A stretch of DNA of 64,000 nucleotides, from NCBI GenBank assembly GCA_024397875.1, contig CP073344.1:1851001-1915000 (forward strand), written 5' to 3'. Both the position numbers and the translations under genes were made by a program. Of the stretch, positions 26,927 through 35,822 are shown in pieces. The stretch comes from Amphritea atlantica (GTDB lineage: Bacteria > Pseudomonadota > Gammaproteobacteria > Pseudomonadales > Balneatricaceae). The notes beneath the pieces were generated by a model. The model did not search any database, was not told the DNA's origin, and saw only the letters and a list, made by a program, of their open reading frames with translations. The first letter of the stretch is position 1. Every line of letters starts with the position of its first letter.

Positions 26927-26951
26927 CCCGGCTGACTCTCCGTCAGCCGGG
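26927..26951. terminator. Stable hairpin between BCCT and EVE genes
   Basis: Perfect 10-bp stem CCCGGCTGAC/GTCAGCCGGG with a 5-nt loop, 29 bp after the BCCT stop and 35 bp from the end of the convergent EVE gene. No T-tract, so termination is likely but not certain. Confidence 0.6.
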
Positions 26952-26986
26952 AACCGGGGGTGATTCCCGATCCTATGGTGTTAATG

Positions 26987-27403
26987 TTAACGGACCATAG
27001 CAGCATAGATAAGCTTTAAATCCTGTTCGCTGATCTGTAACAGACCAAACCGAAACCGGTAGCCCCAGTGCTTTTTACCTGCCGATAATTCCAACTGATC
27101 CAGCAGCGGCACAATGGCAACCTCGCGGGTATCAAACCAGCAGACATTCCGTCGGAAGGGCTGAAATCCATCGTCTAAATCAACCTGATAAGGCTCTCCC
27201 GGCTTAACACATCCAAGGCCGGTAAATGCCTGCAGTCGGACTTTATCGCCCTGAGTCTCCACAGGAGAGTAATAAACCACAGAATCCCCCGGGCTGATCC
27301 GTTTCAGCGGAGCTGCCTTGCCATGGCAAACCTGCATAAAACCTGCAGACTTGCCTATTCTGACATGGTCTGCTGAAGCAACAGCAATCCAGTGACGTTT
27401 CAT
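26987..27403 (-). CDS. EVE domain-containing protein (PUA-like)
   Basis: 138 residues of the EVE fold: [17 protein letters not shown] at the start, [27 protein letters not shown], and the [13 protein letters not shown] segment near the end match the family closely. EVE proteins are related to PUA and YTH domains and are thought to recognise modified bases in RNA or DNA; some take part in defence or modified-nucleotide metabolism. The aromatic residues of the base cage (W5, F22, Y46, W116) are present. Its ATG overlaps the stop of the VOC gene by 4 bp (ATGA), so the two are translated together. Confidence 0.85.
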   Translation of the reverse strand: MKRHWIAVASADHVRIGKSAGFMQVCHGKAAPLKRISPGDSVVYYSPVETQGDKVRLQAFTGLGCVKPGEPYQVDLDDGFQPFRRNVCWFDTREVAIVPLLDQLELSAGKKHWGYRFRFGLLQISEQDLKLIYAAMVR

Positions 27404-27771
27404 GATGCGGCAGGGGAAAAGACCCTGAGTCGATTGCCATCAGGGTCCAGTGCGACGAAGGTATAGCCGAACTCCATTGCCGTTGGTTCCTGTATCATCG
27501 TTAATCCTCGATCTTTCCAGTCACTGTAGGTGTTACCAACGTCTGTCATGTCAGGCAGTGGAAAGGCGATCTCTCCGCTGACGCCGAGTGATTCTATGGC
27601 GGGTTGTACGTCCTGTTGCTGCCACAGGCCGAACTTCATGCCACTATCCAGAACAAACAAGGCAAAATGAGGTGAGTTTTCTACCGGAGATTTTTCCAGC
27701 AGAGCGCTATAAAACTCAACACTGCGGGATGGGTTTTCTACATATAAGATAATAAAGTTGCTATCTGGCAT
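27400..27771 (-). CDS. VOC family protein (glyoxalase/bleomycin-resistance superfamily)
   Basis: 123 residues forming one VOC unit. [22 protein letters not shown] is the typical first repeat and [18 protein letters not shown] the last one. The usual metal-binding His/Glu/Gln positions are poorly kept, so this may be a binding protein rather than a glyoxalase or dioxygenase. Overlaps the EVE gene by 4 bp; the YafY-type regulator lies 166 bp upstream on the same strand, a typical neighbour for such VOC genes. Substrate unknown. Confidence 0.82.
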   Translation of the reverse strand: MPDSNFIILYVENPSRSVEFYSALLEKSPVENSPHFALFVLDSGMKFGLWQQQDVQPAIESLGVSGEIAFPLPDMTDVGNTYSDWKDRGLTMIQEPTAMEFGYTFVALDPDGNRLRVFSPAAS

Positions 27772-27937
27772 GACGATATCCTTGTGTAATTAAGCAGAGA
27801 GAGTGTCTTTTGACTCCCGACATCTGCAGAATACCGAAGGCTACTGTCAGTTTTTGTCAGCAGCGTTCTGGTGCAGATACTTTTTTCTAACGAGTTTTTA
27901 TGATGAGCTTAATGTGGCGGAGCTCTTTATACAGAGC

Positions 27938-28645
27938 TTACTGTGAAGGGATGTTTTCTGCTTTACGCCACTCACTGAGTAACTGCCGGCGACGCCGGGG
28001 ATAGTGTTCTTCACTCAGCTCCAGCTGTAAAATTCTATCGGTACGGAAATGACGAAAGCCCTGACGCAACTCGCACCATCCGGCTAACACGCGAAGGTTA
28101 TCGAAATAACCCAGAGCAAATGGCCAGATCGTCCGGGTTGATTCCTGCTCTTTAAGATCCAGGTAGCGAATAGTGATCTTGTGCTCCCCGCGGATCGCCT
28201 GGCGAATCTGCGGAAATTCAGCAGATTCTGTAGTCTGTTCTTTTGACGGACCAATAAACAGCGTATTTTCATCCAGCGCGTTTTTCAGATCCTTTGGCAG
28301 TACCGAGGCGATCTTCACAAGAGCACTCTGGGCACTTTCACTCAGCTCTGAATCAGTGCGACTTGCCACCCAGCGGGAGCCTAATACCAACGCCTCTAAC
28401 TCCTCCTCTGTGAACATCAGGGGAGGGAGCATAAAGCCAGGCTTGAGCACATAACCCAGCCCCGGTTCACCCTCTATGCTGGCACCCTGTTCCTGTAAGC
28501 TGGCGATATCGCGATAGAGTGTCCGCAGGCTGATTCCCAGCGTTTCAGCCAGCCGATAACCGGGTGCCGGATAGCGATAACTACGCAACAGATGGATCAG
28601 TTTTAGTAAGCGTTGAGAGCGTGACAACGGTTTAATTCCATGCAA
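27938..28645 (-). CDS. YafY-type HTH/WYL transcriptional regulator
   Basis: 235 residues. An HTH_11/DeoR-like winged helix (about 8-65, with RLAETLGISLRTLYRDIASLQEQG) is followed by a WYL domain (about 150-225; IRYLDLKEQESTRTIWPFALGYFDNLRVLAGWCELR), which binds a nucleotide or other small ligand. The Trp of the WYL motif is replaced in the local IRYLD. Such regulators often control an adjacent VOC/glyoxalase gene, as here. The SD is weak; a later Met is not available nearby. Confidence 0.85.
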   Translation of the reverse strand: MHGIKPLSRSQRLLKLIHLLRSYRYPAPGYRLAETLGISLRTLYRDIASLQEQGASIEGEPGLGYVLKPGFMLPPLMFTEEELEALVLGSRWVASRTDSELSESAQSALVKIASVLPKDLKNALDENTLFIGPSKEQTTESAEFPQIRQAIRGEHKITIRYLDLKEQESTRTIWPFALGYFDNLRVLAGWCELRQGFRHFRTDRILQLELSEEHYPRRRRQLLSEWRKAENIPSQ

Positions 28646-28865
28646 AAACAGAGGTTCTCAGTATAGCGATATACTGACAAAAAATGACAGTGTAGGTTTT
28701 ATTACGTGCTTTAGTATGGTTTAAGAAATGCTGAAAGAGAGGCAGATGCACACCCGTTATCGTGACACATAAATCTCTAAAAAACATCAAATAACATAAT
28801 TAATCTATTGTTTTTAAACAGTTATACTTTGTTTATTTATTGTATCCAACTGTTCAGATCATACG

Positions 28866-30128
28866 CTAAGCCCTGACGACTGGCAGCTGATCCCAGCGTG
28901 TTGTGTAGGCAGGTGACAGCCGGTTGCGCTGCATCTGCCAGCCACTGCTGAGCATCTCGCTGGCAAAACGAACCTGACCACGGCCACTCCGGTTAATATT
29001 GTCGACAGCCTGCATTAGCCGCATCGCCGCAGGTGATTCCGGCGCATCAAACAGCGTCGGCTGAAAGCTGCCTGACGGGTACAGATCCGATAGCATAATA
29101 CCCGCTTTCATATAGCGGAAACCCGGTTTCCAGATCGACTGCAGCAGGGCGTGTGCGGTTGCACTCAGGAGACGCGAATCCGCACTGGGGATACTCAGCA
29201 TCCGACTGGCGCTGTGACTGTAAAACGTTTCCAACTGACTGTGAGGATTGGTGCGGATAAACACCGTAACGACTCTGGCCAGACCGCCCTGTTGCCGCAG
29301 TTTTTCCGCGGCCCGGCTGCAGTATTGAGCGATCGCTGAACGCATATCCCTGTATTCGGTAATGCGGCGGGCAAATGAGCGGCTACAAAGGATCTGTTGA
29401 CGGGGGGGCGGACACTCTTCCAGTGCCATACAGGGCTGACCATTCAGCTCTCGCACAGTACGCTCCAGCGTGACAGAGTAGTGACTGCGTATCCAGGCAG
29501 CATCACAATCCGCCAGCGCCAGTGCGCTGCTGACCCCTTGCTGATTTAATCGCCGCGACAGGCGACGCCCAACCCCCCAGACCTCCTGCACCGGCAACAG
29601 GCCAAGTAAGCGGCGCTGACGTAGCGGATCGCTCAGGTCGACCACTCCCCGAGTGGCCGGATACTGCTTGGCCGCATGATTGGCCAGTTTCGCCAGGGTT
29701 TTGGTCGGGGCAATACCCACCGAAACATGGATGCCGGTATATTGATAGACCCGCTGCTTCAATTGCAGCCCATACTCCACCAGCGGAAAATTAGTTTCAA
29801 GCCCGTTCAGGTCCAGAAACGCTTCATCAATAGAATAGACCTCAATGGCAGGAGCCTGTTGCTCCAGAACGGTCATTACCCGGGCGGATATATCACCATA
29901 GAGGGCATAGTTGGAGGAAAATACCGCAATATTTTCCCGATCGATCTGCTCCTGAACCTGAAACAGCGGTACCGCCATTTTAATGCCCAGTCGTTTGGCT
30001 TCGGCGCTACGGGCCACCACACAACCATCGTTGTTGGACAGTACCACAATAGGGCGCCCCTGCAGATCAGGCCGGAACAGCCGCTCACAGCTGGCGTAAA
30101 AATTATTGCAATCCACCAGGGCGTACAC
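28866..30128 (-). CDS. umuC: DNA polymerase V catalytic subunit
   Basis: 420 residues, equal to the E. coli protein's length. Y-family hallmarks: MYALVDCNNFYASCERLF with metal Asp6, YSIDEAFLDL with D101/E102, the SNNDGCVVARS steric-gate region and the helix-hairpin-helix segment VQEVWGVGRRLSRRLNQQG. Error-prone translesion polymerase acting with cleaved UmuD. It begins 8 bp after umuD on the same strand, so both are under the LexA site upstream of umuD. Confidence 0.95.
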   Translation of the reverse strand: MYALVDCNNFYASCERLFRPDLQGRPIVVLSNNDGCVVARSAEAKRLGIKMAVPLFQVQEQIDRENIAVFSSNYALYGDISARVMTVLEQQAPAIEVYSIDEAFLDLNGLETNFPLVEYGLQLKQRVYQYTGIHVSVGIAPTKTLAKLANHAAKQYPATRGVVDLSDPLRQRRLLGLLPVQEVWGVGRRLSRRLNQQGVSSALALADCDAAWIRSHYSVTLERTVRELNGQPCMALEECPPPRQQILCSRSFARRITEYRDMRSAIAQYCSRAAEKLRQQGGLARVVTVFIRTNPHSQLETFYSHSASRMLSIPSADSRLLSATAHALLQSIWKPGFRYMKAGIMLSDLYPSGSFQPTLFDAPESPAAMRLMQAVDNINRSGRGQVRFASEMLSSGWQMQRNRLSPAYTTRWDQLPVVRA

Positions 30129-30136
30129 CGGGCGAC

Positions 30137-30574
30137 TCAGCCGCGCTGCCGTACGGAGTGGATAACGGTAGTGACAACGCCAAACAATTCAAGAGTGCTG
30201 TCCGGGCCAAACAGGATCGGGGCATAGGCAGGATTATGCGCCAGTAACTGCAGTGCAGGGCGGGTGCGCAGCTCTTTGACAGTAAACTCTCCGTTTACGC
30301 AGGCGATCACTACGTCGCCATCCACCGCCTTCAGCGAGCGATCAACCACCAGAATGTCACCGGAAAAGATACCGACCCCCAGCATCGAATCGCCCTCGGC
30401 GCGGACAAAATAGGTTGCGGCTGGGTGTTGAATGCATAACTCATTCAGATCCAGAGTCCGTTCAATATAGTCCTGTGCCGGTGAGGGAAAGCCAGCGGGG
30501 ACAGCGTTCATAAACAACGGTAGCGCAACCGATGCAGAGGGAGGCAGATAACGCCCCAGTAATGTAATAGGCAT
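30137..30574 (-). CDS. umuD: DNA polymerase V subunit / S24 autoprotease
   Basis: 145 residues from the ATG at 30574 (MPITLLGRYL). An upstream in-frame ATG at 30631 is rejected because the LexA box lies inside that extension. The RecA-stimulated cleavage site AG at 27-28 (VPAGFPSP), catalytic Ser63 (EGDSM) and Lys100 (FTVKEL) match E. coli UmuD. The cleaved form joins UmuC in translesion synthesis. SOS-controlled; see LexA box. Confidence 0.95.
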   Translation of the reverse strand: MPITLLGRYLPPSASVALPLFMNAVPAGFPSPAQDYIERTLDLNELCIQHPAATYFVRAEGDSMLGVGIFSGDILVVDRSLKAVDGDVVIACVNGEFTVKELRTRPALQLLAHNPAYAPILFGPDSTLELFGVVTTVIHSVRQRG

Positions 30575-30591
30575 AGTAACAAAAAACACTC

Positions 30592-30611
30592 TACTGTATA
30601 TATAAACAGTA
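30592..30611. promoter_or_regulatory. LexA-binding SOS box of umuDC
   Basis: TACTGTATATATAAACAGTA differs from the E. coli consensus TACTGTATATATATACAGTA at one base. It sits 18 bp before the umuD ATG, so repression should be strong, and the mRNA leader should be very short. Confidence 0.92.
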
Positions 30612-30812
30612 TAGTAGTGATGGAACGTCACTGAGTAAAGTGAATCATGCCCTCTGAGCTAAAGATACATAATATGTATTATGTATCTTTTGTATCAACC
30701 TCAGTCAAACTTTGTTGGTGAAACAGAATCGACAGTTTTATGCGGTAGCAGTGCCTTTTAAGAACTATGATAGACTGCTGCTATTTTTGCCGGGCTAAAT
30801 AAAGAGGGATGT

Positions 30813-31796
30813 ATGCCGAAAGAAAAAATTCTGGTTACCGGAGGAGCTGGCTTTATAGGAAGCAACCTTGTTCGCAATCTAATCTATAACTTTGATTGTG
30901 AAATAACCGTGATCGATAATTTATCGTCAGGACGAATGGCGAATATCAGTGATTTTCCAGATATCAACTTTATTGAAGCCGATATCTGTGATTTTGACTT
31001 TTCATTGATTAAAAGCCAGGACAAGATCTATCATCTTGCCTGTCTTGCATCCCCGCCCCAGTACCAGAAAAAATCGATACAAACGCTTGATACCTGTTAT
31101 ATAGGTACAAAAAACGTTTTGAATTTTGCCAGAAAGTGTGGCGCATCCCTGTTATTCAGCTCAACATCTGAAATCTATGGTGATCCCTTAGTGCACCCTC
31201 AGACTGAGAGTTATTTTGGTAATGTATCCACACTCACCCCCCGCGCTTGCTACGATGAAGGGAAAAGGGTCGCCGAAACCCTATGCTATGAATACAGCGA
31301 TAGTGTGGAGATTAAAATAGCTCGAATATTTAACACTTATGGCCCAGGCATGTGTCCAGAAGATGGACGAATCATTTCTAATTTCATCAACCAGTCATTA
31401 AATGGAGAGCCGTTGACTATTTATGGAGATGGTTCACAAACGCGCTCTCTCTGTTATGTATCAGACACTGTTGATGGCCTGATAAAGTATATGGAGAATG
31501 ATTGCGGCCCTATTAGTGTAATTAACATCGGTCATGATAATGAACTTACGGTATCCGAAATAGCCCAGGTCATTCAGAGACTGCGCGGACAGCCGAAAGC
31601 GATTGAGTACTACCCATTACCTGAAGCCGACCCTAAGCAGCGAAAAGCTGATATCAGTAAAGCTAAAGAATTGCTCGACTGGATGCCATACACCGACCTG
31701 GAAAGTGGCTTGCTCAAAACCATTGATTACTTCATGACGCATAAAACCCAAGCGACAGTACCTGTAACATTTACCGGGCATGAAGCGCTATGTTGA
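30813..31796 (+). CDS. NAD-dependent UDP-glucuronate decarboxylase-like epimerase
   Basis: 327 residues of the extended SDR family. The Rossmann motif is VTGGAGFIGS (8-17); the catalytic set is SSTSE (to E120), Y147 and K151 in PRACYDEGKRVAE. Further UXS hallmarks are HLACLASPPQYQ, IFNTYGPGMCPEDGRIISNF, YGDGSQTRSLCYVSD. This is close to UDP-xylose synthase (EC 4.1.1.35), which forms UDP-xylose from UDP-glucuronate for polysaccharide. It overlaps the glycosyltransferase by 7 bp. Base composition is more AT-rich than neighbouring core genes. No UDP-glucose dehydrogenase is nearby. Confidence 0.85.
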   Translation: MPKEKILVTGGAGFIGSNLVRNLIYNFDCEITVIDNLSSGRMANISDFPDINFIEADICDFDFSLIKSQDKIYHLACLASPPQYQKKSIQTLDTCYIGTKNVLNFARKCGASLLFSSTSEIYGDPLVHPQTESYFGNVSTLTPRACYDEGKRVAETLCYEYSDSVEIKIARIFNTYGPGMCPEDGRIISNFINQSLNGEPLTIYGDGSQTRSLCYVSDTVDGLIKYMENDCGPISVINIGHDNELTVSEIAQVIQRLRGQPKAIEYYPLPEADPKQRKADISKAKELLDWMPYTDLESGLLKTIDYFMTHKTQATVPVTFTGHEALC

Positions 31797-32725
31797 TATC
31801 AGTCCTTATAAATAATTATAACTACGGCCACTTTTTGCCTGAAGCAGTAAATTCGGTGCTATCTCAGACATACACAAACTGGGAACTGATTATTGTCGAT
31901 GATGGTTCAACCGATGACTCCCATTCAATTATTACAGCGCTTTCAAAACAAGACCGGAGAATAAGCGCAATCATTCAGGAAAACGGAGGGCAGGCTGCAG
32001 CCTTTAATGCCGGAGTAAAAAATGCTACGGGAGAGGTTATTGCTTTTCTTGATTCTGATGACTTGTACAAGCCAGATTTTTTACTAAAAATTAGTGAGGT
32101 TTACAGCGCCAAACCTGAATGCGATTTCCTTTATACCGGGCTGGAAAAGTTTGGTTTGGAGAAGGAGGCTGTATACCCATTTAGCATGACTGAACTAACT
32201 GATTTAGGGTTTAGCAATATGCTGGTATTAGCGAGAGACATTAGTCTTGGTGAGCCGACATCAGCCATGTCCATTAGAGCAAAGGCAGCCCACCAGATCT
32301 TTCCTTTGCCGTTTATCAGCGACTGGAAAATTTGCGCCGATAACGCACTATGCCTTGCCAGTTCACTTGCACTGCATCGTAAGTTTTGTCTTCCTGAGCC
32401 ATTAATGAAATACCGAATTCATGGAAAAAATCATTATGCAGGAGTGCATCAGAGTAGTGATCGGATCTATAAAGACAGAATGATAAGGGAGCGTTTAAAA
32501 GCGGAGTATTACCAGCGATTTAAATATGGCAGCAAGCCTCCCATTGGACGAACCTGGGCCGACCAGTTTATAAACGAAGCCGCTACCGGCAATAAGCCAT
32601 CAATTCTGTTAACGCGCTATGCAGGCGTCTTTAATGATCCTAAGGTTCGCCTGAAACAATCCAATTTAAGCCTGTTTAAGCGCTGGCAGTACAAAAACAA
32701 AATTAAGGCTATGATAGTAAAATAG
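31790..32725 (+). CDS. Glycosyltransferase family 2
   Basis: 311 residues: the N-terminal 220 are a GT-A fold with VLINNYNYGHFLPEAVNSVLSQT, the nucleotide-binding VDDGS (36-40), QENGGQAAAFNAG, and the metal-binding DSDD (88-91). The C-terminal 90 residues are unrelated and charged. It transfers a sugar from a nucleotide donor, perhaps the UDP-xylose made by the gene it overlaps (start inside the upstream stop), to an unknown acceptor. Cytosolic; no membrane segments. Likely horizontally acquired. Confidence 0.85.
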   Translation: MLISVLINNYNYGHFLPEAVNSVLSQTYTNWELIIVDDGSTDDSHSIITALSKQDRRISAIIQENGGQAAAFNAGVKNATGEVIAFLDSDDLYKPDFLLKISEVYSAKPECDFLYTGLEKFGLEKEAVYPFSMTELTDLGFSNMLVLARDISLGEPTSAMSIRAKAAHQIFPLPFISDWKICADNALCLASSLALHRKFCLPEPLMKYRIHGKNHYAGVHQSSDRIYKDRMIRERLKAEYYQRFKYGSKPPIGRTWADQFINEAATGNKPSILLTRYAGVFNDPKVRLKQSNLSLFKRWQYKNKIKAMIVK

Positions 32726-33254
32726 CCTGAGGAAGATGAAATCAAGTCACACGCTTTTAGCGTAACCAGTCCCGGCAGACTGTATCAGCTTTGAAACTGT
32801 GACTTTTGATATTCTCTTCCGCCTGAATACTCATTTCAGACTGTTCAGGCGGATTTTCTCCACATACCAAACGGTGTGACTGCCATATTGATGACCTGTC
32901 GACCAGCCTTTGCGCTTACAGATATGCATTATTACTACATACGCTTTCTGTCTGTTCGACTACACTCTATAACCCGTATTCATTAGCTGTACTGAAGCCA
33001 GCAATAGGCGCTTTAAGCCTGCTGTTCAGTATTGTTTCTGCTGACAGGCCTGATATGGCTGAAGTCAGTGTTTTCCGCAAGCTTCATGTAGATATGGTGA
33101 GTTGTGCGCCTTCCCCAAAACCAGGGCTAAACCGATAGTTAAATAAAATGAGATGTTTTCGAAGAACTTGCTCTAGTCTATACACAATCGGCTGACGTCT
33201 ATTTAGACGCACCGTTGTACAGTCGCTTGGGAAACAAATGCAGGAGATAACGCA
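32726..33254. other. 529-bp intergenic region
   Basis: AT-rich, between the glycosyltransferase and the membrane protein gene. I see no gene, RNA, or strong hairpin. A good SD (AGGAG) precedes the next gene. Confidence 0.4.
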
Positions 33255-34163
33255 GTGATCCAAACCCGGTTTATGGTATGTGTGCGATTATGTCTGATTC
33301 TTTTTGCCTGGCTTCTAATTATGGCTGTGGCCCATCACGCATTACACGCTCATTCTCAATTCGTATTGAAGCTCCTTGCTCATCCCATCCTTAAACTATT
33401 GGCCGCAGTTGGAGGATTAGCCTTCTTGATTTACTTTATCATTTGGAGCCTGCCGAAGGTTGGGCGACCAGGTTGGAAGGGTTGTTTAACGATTGTGGTC
33501 TGGTCGACCTTGATAGTTATAGGGCATGGTGTGACCCATATAGGCGAAAGTAATGCAGAAGCGGTTCTTCATCAACTGCAGCATATGATGGGGACGATTG
33601 GATTTATCCTTTTAGCCTGCATATATGCACTGTTTTTAGCCATGCCCTTTGTTGCTGGAGTAGAAATTGGATTATTGATCATGGCCATATTCGGTGAAAC
33701 AGGGGTATTAGTCGCCTATGTAGGCACTCTGATTGGACTTAGTCTCGCCTATGGTGCGGGAAGACTATTACCTACTTCGCTGCTACAAAAATGGTTACAA
33801 AAACTTGGATTGCAGCATAAGATTGAAGACGTCGATGATCTCTTAGAACAGATGGTAAGAGGGGAAACATGGTTATGTCGCTTTGGGGAAGCTCTCCTTC
33901 GAAACCGTTATGTAACTCTTGCTGTGTGTTTGAACTTTCCGGGTAATAGCGTGATTGGCGGTGGTGGGGGGCTATCTTTACTTTCGGGAATGAGTAAACG
34001 ATTAATTTCCTGGCCTTACTTTCTGTTGATGACTGCGATTGCGACTCTCCCTATTCCTCTATTGGTATTATTTGGTTTCCTGAATATTGATAGAGTGGTG
34101 GAGCATAGTGGTTGGCTTCATGATTTACTCGATTTTCTTTATAACGGGCTGCCATTAACTTGA
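33255..34163 (+). CDS. Multi-pass membrane protein, VTT/DedA-like
   Basis: 302 residues from a GTG with an AGGAG SD. About six hydrophobic segments; the middle region FVAGVEIGLLIMAIFGETGVLVAYVGTLIG-like and NFPGNSVIGGGGG motif recall SNARE-associated/VTT (DedA/TVP38) proteins, with a re-entrant glycine-rich loop. Several histidines line the first half (AHHALHAH, GHGVTHIG), perhaps a metal or haem interaction. The last 12 codons lie in the left arm of a 69-bp inverted repeat whose other arm is at 37148-37216. Function unknown; family call moderate. Confidence 0.55.
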   Translation: MIQTRFMVCVRLCLILFAWLLIMAVAHHALHAHSQFVLKLLAHPILKLLAAVGGLAFLIYFIIWSLPKVGRPGWKGCLTIVVWSTLIVIGHGVTHIGESNAEAVLHQLQHMMGTIGFILLACIYALFLAMPFVAGVEIGLLIMAIFGETGVLVAYVGTLIGLSLAYGAGRLLPTSLLQKWLQKLGLQHKIEDVDDLLEQMVRGETWLCRFGEALLRNRYVTLAVCLNFPGNSVIGGGGGLSLLSGMSKRLISWPYFLLMTAIATLPIPLLVLFGFLNIDRVVEHSGWLHDLLDFLYNGLPLT

Positions 34164-34194
34164 TCCATGCAACTATGGTGTGCCTTCTAACTGG
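34126..34194 (+). repeat. 69-bp inverted repeat, left arm
   Basis: Reverse complement of 37148-37216 with three mismatches by eye (66 of 69). It spans the last 12 codons and stop of the membrane-protein gene and about 30 bp after it. With the right arm it brackets the Slam cassette. Confidence 0.85.
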
Positions 34195-34901
34195 AGCAAT
34201 GCACGGAACAGACCTGAGAGAGTATTAAGAGCGGCTCCAGGTCGTCTTTCGACACATTGCTGAAAACCGGCAAGGCACGCTCACACACCACGCCAGTCGC
34301 AATGTAACCAATAAAGAAGCGTGCCATGCATGCAACGCTAAGTGCCTAGAACATCGAACTGTGGGCTTCCCAGGCTTTGTTAGTCCCTAAAAAAGTTACA
34401 TCTTGGTCAGCACTTGGGGGGGGGTATAGCTCTGTAACTGAGCCTCACCGCAGTGGAAAGAATTATCCGAAGAGCTCATCTTCCGACACAGAGCAGCCAC
34501 CCAGAATACCACTTATCGATGACTTTGGCGCTCGATTGTCCCCTGAAGCACGATGATTCCATACCGACTTCGAGAGGCTTAGCTGTTCATACTTTATAAA
34601 TTCCAACCCCATCATGATGATTAATTTTATGCTCAATAAAACAGAACAACTGATATATGCCCTGATCAAACACAGTAATTAAGCGTAAATATGGATGTTG
34701 AACAAAATCATCAACTATATTTTAAAAGCTGGATAGAGTTTGGGCGTTCGGTAACTTTCAAGCAGTTTTGATTTTGGAGCTTTGCCCGCTACCTAAGTTA
34801 TAAGCACCATAGAGGGCGTTAAGTTAACGATTTTGGATGCCACTTCACCTGGAAATATGAGCAGTGATAACTCTATTCATGATGCTTTTTAAGTTAGGTG
34901 A
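34164..34901. other. 738-bp intergenic region before the Slam cassette
   Basis: Holds a poly(G) run of nine (34416-34424) and the first part of the inverted repeat, no supported gene. A minus-strand 68-codon frame at 34463-34669 has no features. Probably carries the promoter of the lipoprotein gene. Confidence 0.5.
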
Positions 34902-35816
34902 ATGATCATGAAGAAGATATTTAAGCTCGTTTCTATAAGTATGATCTCGACGTCTATGCTACTCACCGGATGCGGAGGAGGTAGCGCATCGGTTAGATCC
35001 ACGTCTTTCTCATCATTCTCAGCAATTAATCCGCCCGAAGCGATCGCTTTTGCAGGTATGACCAGAGAGGCTGACTATAGTGCACCCGCACCGGCATTTC
35101 TTGTAACAAGTGTTAATGATTTAGGGGTGAGTCAGACATCCTCGGCCACTCTTACCTATGGCTCCAGTGGAAGTTTGGACAAAATAACTATCAACACTCC
35201 TAATTCAACGGTTACCTGGAACACCGCTGATGGCGATACTATTGATACTTTCTCCGGTGTAATCATAGGTGCTGAAAATTCGGCGGGAACTAATGTCGGT
35301 ATCGCGATTGATCCCACAGGAATACCAGGCTGGGACTACCAGACTTTTGGTGTTTGGATTACGGGGCTTGATACGGGTTCTGGCAGAGTTGGCACTATGA
35401 GTATAGGCTCCCCAACGGCCGGGAGTGCAATCCCCGAAACTGGCACTCCAACTTTTACTGGCTTATCCACGGGAGTTTATGTTGATTCTTCAGGTGAAGG
35501 CTACATGGCAATAGGAGAACTGACGGTATTGGCTGATTTCTCTAATCGTAGTTTAGCCTTTGCTACCAGGAACACGGAAAAGATCAGTCTGAACAGTGAT
35601 ATCTCATCAGCTGCCGACAATCTGGATATGATAGGAACGTTGAGATATAGCGCTGGTGTGAACTCGTTCTCAGGTCCCGTAAGTGCCACGGGTCTTACCG
35701 GTACTGCTGAAGGTCGTTTCTATGGCCCAAGTGCACAAGAGCTGGGTGGTGTGTTCAGCCTGAGTGCCGACTCAGGTATTGAAAGCTATATTGGAGGATA
35801 TGGAGCAACACAGTAA
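34902..35816 (+). CDS. Slam-dependent-type surface lipoprotein (TbpB-like beta-barrel domain)
   Basis: 304 residues. The signal peptide ends in a lipobox LLTGC with Cys24, so the mature protein is lipidated. After a short Gly/Ser linker comes a Ser/Thr/Gly-rich beta region and, at the C-terminus, the hallmark GTAEGRFYGPSAQELGGVFSL, the closing motif of the TbpB B/D domains of transferrin-binding protein B and related surface lipoproteins. Such proteins need Slam to reach the cell surface; the next gene, 6 bp downstream, is that Slam. The bound ligand (metal, haem, host or environmental protein) cannot be told, and there is no TonB receptor beside it. Confidence 0.85.
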   Translation: MIMKKIFKLVSISMISTSMLLTGCGGGSASVRSTSFSSFSAINPPEAIAFAGMTREADYSAPAPAFLVTSVNDLGVSQTSSATLTYGSSGSLDKITINTPNSTVTWNTADGDTIDTFSGVIIGAENSAGTNVGIAIDPTGIPGWDYQTFGVWITGLDTGSGRVGTMSIGSPTAGSAIPETGTPTFTGLSTGVYVDSSGEGYMAIGELTVLADFSNRSLAFATRNTEKISLNSDISSAADNLDMIGTLRYSAGVNSFSGPVSATGLTGTAEGRFYGPSAQELGGVFSLSADSGIESYIGGYGATQ

Positions 35817-35822
35817 AGTCAT

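Noticed and set aside
30575..30631. N-terminal extension of umuD from an upstream ATG
   Set aside because: It contains the LexA box and lacks resemblance to UmuD; the start at 30574 fits E. coli.
34463..34669. 68-codon minus-strand frame between the membrane protein and lipoprotein genes
   Set aside because: No SD, no motif and no homologue-like features.
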